Source: a virus. Taken from it: a stretch of DNA of 50,107 nt. Below are positions 24,700 through 32,765 of the stretch, in pieces. Under the pieces are notes generated by a model. It did no database searches, was not told the origin of the DNA, and saw only the letters and a list, made by a program, of their open reading frames with translations. The position numbers and the translations under genes are program-made. The DNA lies in the IMG/VR virus record IMGVR_UViG_3300024261_000049, positions 1 through 50,107 of that record; one strand, given 5' to 3'. How positions within the stretch are numbered: position 1 is the stretch's first letter; the number at the start of each line of letters is the position of its first letter.

Positions 24700-25373
24700 C
24701 ACTTACCTCCAGATTGTTGTGTAGTAGTAGACTTATCAGCAACACCATGAAATAGTGAAGCATATTGTGATAAACCTTTGTAAGCTGCATCTGCTTGATT
24801 CTGAGCTTGTTGTTGTTGTCCTGCACCGATACCTGCTAGTGTTTGAGCACCAGTACCTTGAGCGCCTAACGCTGCTTGTTTATTAGCAAAGTTAGTAGCT
24901 TGTTCTTGTTGGTCAATACCAGCAAACTTACCTGCTAAATCATTAGCAATAGACTGTTGGTTAAGAGATTGTCTTGAACCACCTAATCCTCCTGAACGAC
25001 CAGCACCTGCAGTAGACAGACCTAGTGCCCCTAATGCATCTGTCTTAGCTGCAGTACGCATACCGCTTAAGTCTACCCCTTTATTAGCTTGAGCTGCCAT
25101 AGCTTGTTCTAAGCCTGTTTGGATACCTGCAGAACCAACACCTTGCTGTTGAGCAGCTAGTTGAGTAGCATTAAAGTCTGCTACAGATCCTAACTGACCT
25201 GAGTCATATAACCCTTTGCCTTTGGCAAGCATATCTGTAATCTGAGGCTTATACTCTTGAGCAAAGCCAGTAGTAGAAGTAGAAGAACCTCCACCTTTGT
25301 GATATTCCACAGGCTCATATACAGCACCATTGTTCATATTAAGCACATTCTGTGCATTCATTAGAAACTTCAT
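24699..25373 (-). CDS. Ala/Gln/Gly-rich internal virion (DNA transfer-like) protein, 224 aa
   Basis: Rich in Ala, Gln and Gly: FNATQLAAQQQGVGSAGIQT, LSTAGAGRSGGLGGSRQSL, AGIGAGQQQQAQNQADAAY. It resembles the small ejection/DNA-transfer proteins of podoviruses by composition. It begins one base before the end of the upstream GNAT-like gene and overlaps the next gene. Function inferred from context. Confidence 0.55.
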   Translation of the reverse strand: MKFLMNAQNVLNMNNGAVYEPVEYHKGGGSSTSTTGFAQEYKPQITDMLAKGKGLYDSGQLGSVADFNATQLAAQQQGVGSAGIQTGLEQAMAAQANKGVDLSGMRTAAKTDALGALGLSTAGAGRSGGLGGSRQSLNQQSIANDLAGKFAGIDQQEQATNFANKQAALGAQGTGAQTLAGIGAGQQQQAQNQADAAYKGLSQYASLFHGVADKSTTTQQSGGK

Positions 25374-25805
25374 CTAATTCTCCTTTAAGTGTTTTCTCAT
25401 AGTCACATACATCTCATTCCAACCAACCTTAGTTAGTTGCTTAATGAAACCTCTGCGTCCTGTGTATTCTAAATAATCAATGTGCTCATACTCTTTAACC
25501 ATCTTCTCAAACTCGGTTATTAAGTAAGGCATATCTGCGTATATTTCACTACCACCTAACGTGATAATGTGTAATGAAGTAAAGTTATTATAAGTAATAA
25601 CCCTAGTAGTTGCAATGGCGACTGGAGAGCCGTCCATCAGAACTTCCCATAAATGAAACATGGTAGGTTCTTTAATGGCGGCTTCCACTATTTGAGCGGC
25701 TGTCCACTCACCATCACTGTGTTCTAAAGCTTTATCTATCTCTTGCTTTAGGCTGTTATATCTGATGAGAATATCCTCACCTTTTATTTGTTTTATCTCA
25801 TACAT
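25374..25805 (-). CDS. GNAT-like (T7 gp13-like) small protein, 143 aa
   Basis: The second half has the strand-helix pattern and the ending (LEYTGRRGFIKQLTKVGWNE) seen in phage GNAT-fold proteins related to T7 internal protein gp13. No full acetyl-CoA loop (R/Q-x-x-G-x-G/A) is visible, so it is probably a structural relative, not an active acetyltransferase. It sits at the head of the internal-protein genes, as gp13 does in T7. Confidence 0.55.
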   Translation of the reverse strand: MYEIKQIKGEDILIRYNSLKQEIDKALEHSDGEWTAAQIVEAAIKEPTMFHLWEVLMDGSPVAIATTRVITYNNFTSLHIITLGGSEIYADMPYLITEFEKMVKEYEHIDYLEYTGRRGFIKQLTKVGWNEMYVTMRKHLKEN

Positions 25806-25808
25806 AGT

Positions 25809-26012
25809 CTAAAGGAGATTATTATTCGTTAGGATTAGTTCAACCTTGGTGTTAAATTCTTCCGTGATATGGTCATAACTCCCATCTACATCAAACTCAT
25901 ATTCCTCTTTCTTAACAATGTCCCCAAGAGTCTCTAGGACTGCAACAACAGTCTGCGAAACCTCTGGTGTGTCTGCTCTAGTGGCCCACGCTGTAATTCT
26001 AAATGTTTTCAT
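25809..26012 (-). CDS. hypothetical small late protein, 67 aa
   Basis: MKTFRITAWATRADTPEVSQ... is a beta-type N-terminus with an acidic tail; it ends in a run of Asn/Leu. The ATG overlaps the end of the upstream 153-aa gene by 4 bp. Function unknown. Confidence 0.55.
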   Translation of the reverse strand: MKTFRITAWATRADTPEVSQTVVAVLETLGDIVKKEEYEFDVDGSYDHITEEFNTKVELILTNNNLL

Positions 26013-26470
26013 ACATAACTCCCTAAATAAACTTTATATTCCAAATTATACGATGACAAGCTTAATGAATTAAACCCATTATAGTACTCTTCCCTTAAGT
26101 ACAACCTACCTCCACTCACATAAAACGTGATAGCTCTAGCGCCTTTTATTCTCCAATTGAGACCTCCAACATCGGCCCAACCTAAATTACTGATAATCGA
26201 GCCCGAACTATTAAACATAGTGTTTGCCCAAGGGTATCCTGAGTAGTTTGTTATCTCAGCTACCGCTAGTACGAACGAAGGAGAATAGGGCGCAGCACCA
26301 AGATCGTGATTAACCACCACTGGGGTTGTGTTACCAGTGCCTCTAGAAGCCATTGCTTTAGTGCCTGATAGTGTACTAGTGATTGCTGGCATCTTCCAAT
26401 CTGTATTGAAGATATCACTACCTGTAGAGTTTGTTACTCTTATCTTGTTGTTGGAGGCGTAGAAACTCAT
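26009..26470 (-). CDS. beta-rich tail-associated protein, 153 aa (paralogue of 26699-27160)
   Basis: Asn/Ser/Tyr-rich and strand-rich; shares layout with the 153-aa protein two genes upstream: MASR, then a HDLGA motif, then a C-terminal SLSLSSYNLEYKVYLG. Likely a small tail or fibre accessory protein. Its start overlaps the end of the 76-aa gene. Family not recognised. Confidence 0.55.
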   Translation of the reverse strand: MSFYASNNKIRVTNSTGSDIFNTDWKMPAITSTLSGTKAMASRGTGNTTPVVVNHDLGAAPYSPSFVLAVAEITNYSGYPWANTMFNSSGSIISNLGWADVGGLNWRIKGARAITFYVSGGRLYLREEYYNGFNSLSLSSYNLEYKVYLGSYV

Positions 26471-26697
26471 AATCGCATCCTGTGAAAGGAGGCTGCGAAA
26501 GTACTACTGGTCCCAGTATGATTAGAGTAAGTGTCTATCTTATACACTACCCCTTGGTAAGGTAAGTCGATAGTTCTTCCTTCTGGGAATAGGAAGTCTT
26601 CGCCAGTTGTAACCTTAAATATGTACCTATTATTGGAATCTAGATCTCCATTAGAGGCAATAAACCTCGTTGGTATAATTGATAGAGTTGTTGGCAT
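26467..26697 (-). CDS. hypothetical small late protein, 76 aa
   Basis: MPTTLSIIPTRFIASNGDLDSNN... is a beta-type sequence ending FAASFHRMRL. It lies between the two related 153-aa proteins, with a 4-bp overlap downstream and one base upstream. Possibly another accessory of the fibre complex. Function unknown. Confidence 0.5.
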   Translation of the reverse strand: MPTTLSIIPTRFIASNGDLDSNNRYIFKVTTGEDFLFPEGRTIDLPYQGVVYKIDTYSNHTGTSSTFAASFHRMRL

Positions 26698-26698
26698 A

Positions 26699-27160
26699 CT
26701 ATAGTCCTGCGTTATTAAGAATAATTATCTTGTAGGCTAAAGAAAGAGATGAGAAACTAACATCCTTATTCAGGTATATTTCTCTAGCATAGATATTAGT
26801 AGCGTCAGCTCCAAGTGTTACAGTCCTAATAGAAGCGTTACCTGAAGCTTGTACAACAACATCACCTAAGATAGGCTGCTCTCCTGATGAAAGATACCCA
26901 AACAACATAGGTTTGAAGCTAAGCCCGTGTGCACCTAAGTTGTGTACTGTGGAGCCATAAGCTGATGAGGAGTCGGAATTATTAGCAGTTCTACTGGCAA
27001 GCGACAGTGTCCCCGTCTTAATAGAGGATACCGCCAAATAAGAGAGATCACTATGAAAGTAAATCTTATTTAGATTAGTAAGGGGGCTTCCTATATTGGC
27101 ATCGCCATCACTAATAGATACAGCGCCTGTATTACCATTGGCATATAGTTTTTTACTCAT
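26699..27160 (-). CDS. beta-rich tail-associated protein, 153 aa (paralogue of 26009-26470)
   Basis: Shares with its paralogue the LASR, VHNLGA and C-terminal FSSLSLAYKIIIL segments at similar positions and has the same length. Small, Ser/Asn-rich and strand-rich. It directly follows the 794-aa fibre gene (one base gap), so is probably an accessory or cap of that fibre. No named family recognised. Confidence 0.55.
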   Translation of the reverse strand: MSKKLYANGNTGAVSISDGDANIGSPLTNLNKIYFHSDLSYLAVSSIKTGTLSLASRTANNSDSSSAYGSTVHNLGAHGLSFKPMLFGYLSSGEQPILGDVVVQASGNASIRTVTLGADATNIYAREIYLNKDVSFSSLSLAYKIIILNNAGL

Positions 27161-27161
27161 A

Positions 27162-29546
27162 TTAAATCTCGATACTAATTGTCTTATTAGTTAAATCAAT
27201 AACAAACTTACCATCAGTAGATTGCATCTTACCTGCAGTTATAGTTCCCATATTGGCGTTTATAGCAGCTAAGTCAGTTACATTAATCTTAGAAGCTGTG
27301 ACAGCATTAGCTTGTATCTTATCAGCGCTAACAGCATTAGCCGCAAGGACTGAGGTAGTTACAGAGTTAGCTGCCATTTCATTAGCAGTAATAGTACCAG
27401 TAACAATCTCAGAAGCTGTAACCGAACCTGCCGCTAGTTCACTTGTGGTGATAGTAAGTGCAGCTATTTGGCCAGCAGTGATACTGTTAGCTGCAATCTC
27501 ATTAGCACCAATGGTGTTAGCTTGAATCTCAGTAGCCGTTACAGAGTTTGCCGCAAGCTCACTTGTGGTAATAGCGTTAGCTGCAATCTCATTAGCACCA
27601 ATGGTGTTAGCTTGTATCTGACCAGCAGTAATAGTATTAGCTGCTATTTCTCCAGCGGTAATAGTATTAGCCGCTATCTGAGTAGCACTAATTGTATTGG
27701 CTGCTATCTGAGAAGCTGTGATAGTAAGCGCAGCAATCTCTCCAGCTGTAATAGAATTAGCAACAATCTTAGAAGCTGCTACTGATCCAGTTGTTATCTT
27801 GCCCCCATCAATGGTTGTTGTAGTTGCAGTATATATGTTGTCAGCTACTGTTGTATCTTGCACATCTACCCAAGCAGTACCACTCCAACGATATAACCTG
27901 TTGGCAGCATCAGTGTCAGTCCATAAATCACCTACACCCTCAGCTGTAGGTGCTGTAGTTTGTATAAATGAAACTATCTTACCGTCAGCAGTTGATTGAG
28001 CTGTTGCAGCATTCGATATAGCTGTTGCCATATCAGAATCTTGGACGTTAACCCAAGCAGTGCCACTCCAACGGTATAGGGTGTTCCCATCATCTGTATC
28101 AGACCATAGGTCACCTATACCTTCAGCAGTAGGAGGTTCATCTTGATAAAAAGTGGTTACTTTACCATCAGCAGTTCCTTGTGCAGTAGCAGCATTAGTA
28201 ATAGCTGTTGAAGCATCTGATTGAGCTGCAGTTACAGACGCAATAGTTCCTGCGCCAATAGTACTAGGAACAATAGCCCCAGTACCTGCAACTACTAGCT
28301 TACCAGCGGTAATTGAGTTAGCGGCAAGCTGATTAGCACCAATAGTATTAGCTTGTATCTCATTGGCAGTAACAGCCCCAGCAGCAATCTCAGAGGTATT
28401 TACAGCGTTAGCTGCAATCTTATCTGAGTTAATAGCGTTGTCTAATATTTTATTAACTGTAACTGCATTATCTGCAAGCTTAATTGAGTTAATGGCTCCG
28501 TCTAATATCTTATTAACCGTAACTGCATTATTAGCTATCTTGTCTGCGTTAATAGAACTATTAAGAATCTTATTAACTGTAACTGCGTTATTAGCTATCT
28601 TACCTGCGTTAATGGCTCCGTCTAATATCTTATTAACCGTAACTGCATTATTAGCTATCTTATCTGAGTTGATAGCATCGTTAAGAATCTTATTAACAGT
28701 AATAGCATTATCTGCAATCTTAGACTCAATGATAGTAGTATCTACTAAAAGAGCTCCATCGATATAATCAATAGGGGCTACCCAGGTCGCTATTCCACTA
28801 ACTTTCTTAAGCATTCCGTATAACTTGCCATCATCATAAGTTATAACTACAGTTGTTCCATAACCGAACTCTCTAATAGAGCTATATGCCCTACCTGTGA
28901 AAGCAGACACTGCAAGAATAGTATCAGCGTTCCACTGAGAACTATTAAGAGCAGGTTTATTCCTACCAGTTATTGTATAAGGAATTAAGCCAAAGCCATT
29001 CTCTTCAGTAGCTACTGCATATACATTCCAAGTAGATTTAACACTGTTGATAGTATATCTCTCAGCTAGAAAGAAAGCGGTATCGGGAATAGGAGAAGAA
29101 GTGGAAATAGAGGTCCAAGGAACTGCGCCCCCACCAGACATAGTACCTGGATAGTCTGGATTCCCCATCTCAGTTAATAACCCTGAGTAGGTTGAATAGT
29201 ATCTCTCCATAGTGCTAGCAGATGATCCTGCTGATATATCTTCCCAGATGTAGTCTGTAGGGTCTCCTGAGGCGTAAATACTCTTAGAGAATAAGTAACC
29301 TCTCCAAGGTAATAACACCCCTGAAGATGAGAAGGCAGAGAACTGAAAGCCAACTGCATCACTTTGGTTGGTAATAACCCCAGACAAGCTTTCATTAGTA
29401 ATATTACTAGCATAAGCTAGATATAAGACTGCTTCTGAATACTCCCAGCTGTCTCCTACTAGAGAAGCAGTTGGTCCTGAAGAACCTCCTCCAGTACCAG
29501 CCTTCTTAAGCTTTCTTCTAAGCTCTGTTTCTGTAATCTTAGCCAT
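27162..29546 (-). CDS. large tail fibre / host-contact protein with long repeat shafts, 794 aa
   Basis: Domains in order: N-terminal globular part (1-260); a shaft of ~17-residue repeats (NAVTVNKILDGAINSDKIA-type, ~270-395); two copies of a module PPTAEGIGDLWSDTDDGN-x-LYRWSGTAWV (~465-555) common in phage fibre proteins; and a long shaft of short repeats (ITAGEIAANTI-type, ~575-760). The C-terminus is short (MGTITAGKMQSTDGKFVIDL) as in lambda-J-type central fibres. It lies after the beta-propeller tail protein and is followed by small accessory proteins. Confidence 0.8.
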   Translation of the reverse strand: MAKITETELRRKLKKAGTGGGSSGPTASLVGDSWEYSEAVLYLAYASNITNESLSGVITNQSDAVGFQFSAFSSSGVLLPWRGYLFSKSIYASGDPTDYIWEDISAGSSASTMERYYSTYSGLLTEMGNPDYPGTMSGGGAVPWTSISTSSPIPDTAFFLAERYTINSVKSTWNVYAVATEENGFGLIPYTITGRNKPALNSSQWNADTILAVSAFTGRAYSSIREFGYGTTVVITYDDGKLYGMLKKVSGIATWVAPIDYIDGALLVDTTIIESKIADNAITVNKILNDAINSDKIANNAVTVNKILDGAINAGKIANNAVTVNKILNSSINADKIANNAVTVNKILDGAINSIKLADNAVTVNKILDNAINSDKIAANAVNTSEIAAGAVTANEIQANTIGANQLAANSITAGKLVVAGTGAIVPSTIGAGTIASVTAAQSDASTAITNAATAQGTADGKVTTFYQDEPPTAEGIGDLWSDTDDGNTLYRWSGTAWVNVQDSDMATAISNAATAQSTADGKIVSFIQTTAPTAEGVGDLWTDTDAANRLYRWSGTAWVDVQDTTVADNIYTATTTTIDGGKITTGSVAASKIVANSITAGEIAALTITASQIAANTISATQIAANTITAGEIAANTITAGQIQANTIGANEIAANAITTSELAANSVTATEIQANTIGANEIAANSITAGQIAALTITTSELAAGSVTASEIVTGTITANEMAANSVTTSVLAANAVSADKIQANAVTASKINVTDLAAINANMGTITAGKMQSTDGKFVIDLTNKTISIEI

Positions 29547-29589
29547 TGGTATTCCTTTTAATTAAAGTACGCCAGAACACAGCCTGAGA

Positions 29590-31140
29590 CTATCTCTTGC
29601 CAGTTAATCTAACATCAAATTGTAACTTACCCAACTGAGGGTTTGTTGTTCCGTCCATCTGAACCTTTAAGTTCATATATCTTCCAGTAGTTCTTAAATC
29701 AACTTTGTAAGCTGATGCAGGATTAAAGGTTGTGTAAGTATAAGTCTTAGTATCACTTAGATGCTGAGTAGCAGTCAATGCAATCTTAACATTGTTAACC
29801 GAATTAACCTTAACAGAGTTAATCTGTTTGATTGAATTGTTATCTGTTAAGTTGTCATCTTCTTTTGTAAACCAACCATCTGCAATATAAGTTGTATTGG
29901 ATAATACTTGTAACTTAGTGTCATTTGGTTTAGTAGCATAGATCTTAAGCTCACCATTCAACTCTGTTTCATAGATATCTGATACACCAGGAAGACTTCT
30001 CTTATGTAGCTTCTTCTCATTGTAGTCATATACAAAAGCTAGGTTACAACCTAATCCTGCATTGGTAGTTGATGAGAAACAGAACCATACTTCCTTATCT
30101 CTTGTCTGTTGAAAACAGAAAGCCCTATCTCTCTCAGCTGCCTTAACCAAATCGAAGATCGTATCTTGAAAGATTCCTTTCGCGATATCAGTCTTTTGGG
30201 ACTGACCATCGTGAATGTACACACCATAATTACCAACAACCAAATGCATAGCATCACCGATATTAGTAAAACAACGACTAGAATAGACTCCATCATCCTC
30301 AAATATTGATTCAAATGATAGAACATATGTATCTCCGGTTTCAGATACTCTGATAACAGAGTCAGACTTATAAGCAATAAAGAACTCACCTAACTGACCA
30401 CCATCTAATATCTTTCCTGGGGTCTCTACTGCAAATGCATCACCTGCGGTATTAGTAGTACTAGCAGTCCATTCAGCAGCTGTTAAAGAACCAATGCCTG
30501 TAATATGGGAAGACCATAGGATATCTACTGGTAAGTTCACATCATCGGCTGTAGAAGTAGTATGTTCTTCAAAGATATTCATAGCCATTAGTCTATTTCC
30601 AAAAGGCTTAAGACTTCTAGTTACTAATGGTGTTGGTGTAGAGTCACTAGGCCAGTTAGGTAATAGGTTTAAACTACCTGAGCTGATACCTGCATCTGTA
30701 AACATTGGTGGAGCATCTACTGCTGGGTTAACAATAAGCATCTCATTGAATACGAATATCTGTGGAGGGTACTTATCATCGAAGGTAAACTTCAAAGAAG
30801 TTGTGCTATTAGTAATATCGTTCCAAGCACTTGTACTTGTATTGTAAGTTACTACGTGTCCAAAGTTATCAGTGCCATTAACGATAAACGCTAAGATAAG
30901 GTAGTTGTAACCTGCAGGTGTGAATTGTGTCACAGCCATCGCCTTACCACCAGATATTACTGCATCTGAATTGTGAAGTAAGATGTCGTCTACAAAAGTA
31001 TTAACCCCCTGTACCGATCCATCTTTACATCTTAGGTTTAAGCAATCATTCCAAGCACCGTCTGGTAATGAATGAGTAGGCACATCTGTTATTAACCCTA
31101 CCGCTGAGAAATCAATCTCGGGTGTTGTCTTGAAAGGCAT
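29590..31140 (-). CDS. beta-propeller-like tail nozzle/hub protein, 516 aa
   Basis: Strand-rich throughout with repeated aromatic/Asp patterns. The start (FSAVGLITDVPTHSLPDGAWNDCLNLRCKDGSVQGVNTF) is typical of podovirus tail proteins acting as nozzle or hub (functional class of T7 gp12 and P22 gp10). Expected to form the tail tip under the portal-adaptor stack. It lies between the lysis-like micro-genes and the large fibre. The assignment rests on layout and composition. Confidence 0.6.
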   Translation of the reverse strand: MPFKTTPEIDFSAVGLITDVPTHSLPDGAWNDCLNLRCKDGSVQGVNTFVDDILLHNSDAVISGGKAMAVTQFTPAGYNYLILAFIVNGTDNFGHVVTYNTSTSAWNDITNSTTSLKFTFDDKYPPQIFVFNEMLIVNPAVDAPPMFTDAGISSGSLNLLPNWPSDSTPTPLVTRSLKPFGNRLMAMNIFEEHTTSTADDVNLPVDILWSSHITGIGSLTAAEWTASTTNTAGDAFAVETPGKILDGGQLGEFFIAYKSDSVIRVSETGDTYVLSFESIFEDDGVYSSRCFTNIGDAMHLVVGNYGVYIHDGQSQKTDIAKGIFQDTIFDLVKAAERDRAFCFQQTRDKEVWFCFSSTTNAGLGCNLAFVYDYNEKKLHKRSLPGVSDIYETELNGELKIYATKPNDTKLQVLSNTTYIADGWFTKEDDNLTDNNSIKQINSVKVNSVNNVKIALTATQHLSDTKTYTYTTFNPASAYKVDLRTTGRYMNLKVQMDGTTNPQLGKLQFDVRLTGKR

Positions 31141-31149
31141 ATTGTCTCC

Positions 31150-31320
31150 TTAGTTACACTTACATACGCAAGGTTGTTGTTGAGGTTGCTGAGGCATAAT
31201 CATCTGTGAACCCAGCTGAAACCCTTTACTTGGCATCTGCATCATCTGTCCAAAAAAGGCTAAAGATGATACAGTTATCGTAATACCTACTAAAAACGCT
31301 GTTATTGAACACTTGTTCAT
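31150..31320 (-). CDS. small secreted or membrane-anchored protein, 56 aa
   Basis: MNKCSITAFLVGITITVSSL AFFG looks like a signal peptide or N-terminal anchor. The tail is Gln/Pro-rich (MPQQPQQQP) and ends CVCKCN. Coupled to the upstream 24-aa frame by TAATG. No clear lipobox, but a Pro-rich secreted tail next to a membrane/coiled-coil protein resembles an outer spanin layout. Cys-rich end is unusual. Function is inferred only. Confidence 0.5.
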   Translation of the reverse strand: MNKCSITAFLVGITITVSSLAFFGQMMQMPSKGFQLGSQMIMPQQPQQQPCVCKCN

Positions 31321-31394
31321 TAAGATTCCTTTAATTTATGTTGAACAGTACGCCATACAGGTCGTTTCTCAGTACCGAAGTTTACTTTAATCAT
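31320..31394 (-). CDS. 24-aa micro-ORF in overlapping chain
   Basis: MIKVNFGTEKRPVWRTVQHK then LKES. It is joined by ATGA to the 44-aa gene upstream and by TAATG to the 56-aa gene downstream. The ribosome-binding site is weak (AAAGAAAAAAG). It may exist mainly to carry ribosomes onto the next gene. Confidence 0.35.
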   Translation of the reverse strand: MIKVNFGTEKRPVWRTVQHKLKES

Positions 31395-31525
31395 TTGCTT
31401 TTTTCTTTAAAGAATACTCTCTCAGCGTGTTCTGATTGTTTACCTGGGTTAAAACTACTTATAGGCCTATGGTAGCCCATAACGCGAGTCCATATTTCAC
31501 ACTTTTGTCTTTCTGCATTGTTCAT
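31391..31525 (-). CDS. 44-aa protein resembling the C-terminal tail of class III ribonucleotide reductase
   Basis: ATG 31525 has GGAGTAATAA upstream. The sequence CEIWTRVM then GYHRPISSFNPGKQSEHAER matches the pattern '(V/T)RV.GYYRP...WN.GK..EF.ER' that I know from the extreme C-terminus of anaerobic ribonucleotide reductase NrdD. The glycyl-radical and active-site domains are absent, so it cannot be a reductase. Such stand-alone tails are sometimes annotated as NrdD in phages. It sits in the lysis-like late cluster, not near nucleotide metabolism genes. Role unknown. Confidence 0.55.
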   Translation of the reverse strand: MNNAERQKCEIWTRVMGYHRPISSFNPGKQSEHAERVFFKEKSK

Positions 31526-31574
31526 TTATTACTCCTATTAATTTCTAAACCTTTACAATCTTTCATCAATCATA

Positions 31575-32006
31575 TCATTTACCTTTTGCCAACTGAGCGC
31601 CAAAGTAAAACTCAATGATAAGTGTAGCCCATTCAAACACCTCATTCAATTTGAGCATACCTTTAACTGTTACATACTCAACTTCATCTGCTGTGACTTG
31701 AATACCTAGTAGTGAAAAACCTTCTCTTACTGTTGGTACGACTGTTTCTACATTCCATATTACAGGTGCTATCTGAGTGAATACAACTAATGCTAAGATA
31801 ACAAAGATAATAACTCTACGATTCAGTGCTGCCATAGGGGACTCTTTACTCGCAGTATCTCTAGCCTCTTGAATAGATTGTGACCTCGCTGCCAACACAT
31901 CGAGCATCTGTGTTTGTTGGTCTTGTTTGGCTTGTTGGTTTAGCGCAAACAGCTTCATTGCAAATCCACCAAGGATAGGTAGGATATTTGTTAGTAAGCC
32001 CATCAT
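31575..32006 (-). CDS. candidate holin-like membrane protein, about 143 aa
   Basis: Hydrophobic segments: LLTNILPILGGFAMKLFA at the N-terminus and VIIFVILALVVFTQIAPVIW in the middle, with a weaker one near the C-terminus (FEWATLIIEFYFGAQL). Between the first two is a charged helix. This resembles three-span phage holins (including the gene-transfer-agent type). ATG 32006 overlaps the upstream TGA (ATGA) and has GAGGG upstream; a TTG at 32015 is also in frame. The neighbours are other small membrane proteins, but no endolysin was recognised. Confidence 0.5.
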   Translation of the reverse strand: MMGLLTNILPILGGFAMKLFALNQQAKQDQQTQMLDVLAARSQSIQEARDTASKESPMAALNRRVIIFVILALVVFTQIAPVIWNVETVVPTVREGFSLLGIQVTADEVEYVTVKGMLKLNEVFEWATLIIEFYFGAQLAKGK

Positions 32007-32125
32007 TTCAACCAACCCTCTAACTTAGTAATAAAACGATTACAGATTGATTTAATCTTAGTTAGCAGAGTTACCTTTATGTATCTGCCTTTTGAATCTC
32101 TTACTTTTTGATTAGTTCTAGCCAT
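32003..32125 (-). CDS. basic micro-protein, 40 aa
   Basis: MARTNQKVRDSKGRYIKVTL is followed by LTKIKSICNRFITKLEGWLK; strongly basic with an amphipathic second half. ATG 32125 overlaps the upstream TAA (TAATG) and its TGA overlaps the next ATG (ATGA), so translation is coupled both ways. Function unknown. Confidence 0.5.
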   Translation of the reverse strand: MARTNQKVRDSKGRYIKVTLLTKIKSICNRFITKLEGWLK

Positions 32126-32373
32126 TACTTATCACTCCTCATGTGTTTCCAAATTTGGTCAATCTTCTTAGACTGTTCAGTAATCATAGCCTTAATCTCA
32201 CTTGCTTCAGTCTTGTAGTCTGATTTAAGTACATAGTCTCTAGGCATGTTAGATTGACAAGTATTCATCGTATGCTCTAACTCTTTAATATCAGTCATAA
32301 TATTCTTGATAACAAAGATAGTCCCTGTTGTTACCATTCCTACCAGTGTCAAGATTATGTCTGAATATTCCAT
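32125..32373 (-). CDS. membrane-anchored coiled-coil protein (spanin- or holin-associated type), 82 aa
   Basis: The N-terminal span YSDIILTLVGMVTTGTIFVI is followed by a long charged helix with heptad pattern (IMTDIKELEHTMNTCQ... ASEIKAMITEQSKKIDQIW). N-in span plus periplasmic or cytoplasmic coiled coil matches inner-membrane spanins or lysis accessory proteins. Coupled by TAATG to the next gene. Function inferred from topology. Confidence 0.5.
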   Translation of the reverse strand: MEYSDIILTLVGMVTTGTIFVIKNIMTDIKELEHTMNTCQSNMPRDYVLKSDYKTEASEIKAMITEQSKKIDQIWKHMRSDK

Positions 32374-32439
32374 AGTTCCTTCAAGTTTGGTTAATGAGTG
32401 TGGGGCATTTCACCCCTACTTGTTTTTATCTATCTGTTC
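32374..32439 (-). other. 66-bp gap with GC stem-loop
   Basis: GGGGCATTTCACCCC gives a 4-bp GC stem with a 7-base loop. On the plus strand it is followed by a T-rich run (TTGTTTTT); on the minus strand it is not. A weak attenuator at most. GAAGGAACT near the end is the ribosome-binding site of the gene starting at 32373. Confidence 0.35.
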
Positions 32440-32712
32440 TTACTCAGCTGGATTCATTTCAGCTTCTTGAGCAGCTAACATAGCTTCATAAGCTGCTATT
32501 ACTTCTGGTGTGTGTACCGCATTGCAGATAGCAATGGTTTCAGCAGGTTCACCTGTTGTGTCATCACCTGGTGCGATTACGTGTCTGTGGAAGTTCTTAC
32601 CACCAATCATTACACCGTCATCTTCTACCCAAGTAGCTTCACGACACTGTACCATCTTGTGTTCCGAAACTACTTCTACTTTATCTACTACTGTTTTCTT
32701 TACTAAAGCCAT
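32440..32712 (-). CDS. hypothetical late protein, 90 aa
   Basis: MALVKKTVVDKVEVVSEHKM... includes a conserved-looking GKNFHRHVIAPGDD segment with two His and ends in an Ala/Glu helix. It lies between the 584-aa fibre and the small membrane genes. I have a sense of similar small proteins near tail-fibre genes of marine phages, but no function is known to me. Confidence 0.55.
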   Translation of the reverse strand: MALVKKTVVDKVEVVSEHKMVQCREATWVEDDGVMIGGKNFHRHVIAPGDDTTGEPAETIAICNAVHTPEVIAAYEAMLAAQEAEMNPAE

Positions 32713-32743
32713 TTTGACTCTCCTGTATTGTTATAAATGTCTG

Positions 32744-32762
32744 ACCTAAAATCCATTTAGGT
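32744..32762 (-). other. stem-loop between fibre and 90-aa genes
   Basis: ACCTAAA ATCCA TTTAGGT forms a perfect 7-bp stem with a 5-base loop just after the stop of the fibre gene. No U-run follows on the minus strand, so it is more likely an RNA-stability or processing structure than a terminator. Confidence 0.4.
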
Positions 32763-32765
32763 TAA

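Noticed and set aside
25374-25805. Active acetyltransferase
   Set aside because: GNAT-like pattern is present, but the acetyl-CoA binding loop is not visible; called a structural relative instead.
31391-31525. Functional anaerobic ribonucleotide reductase gene
   Set aside because: Only the 44-aa tail-like segment exists; no catalytic or glycyl-radical domain on either side.
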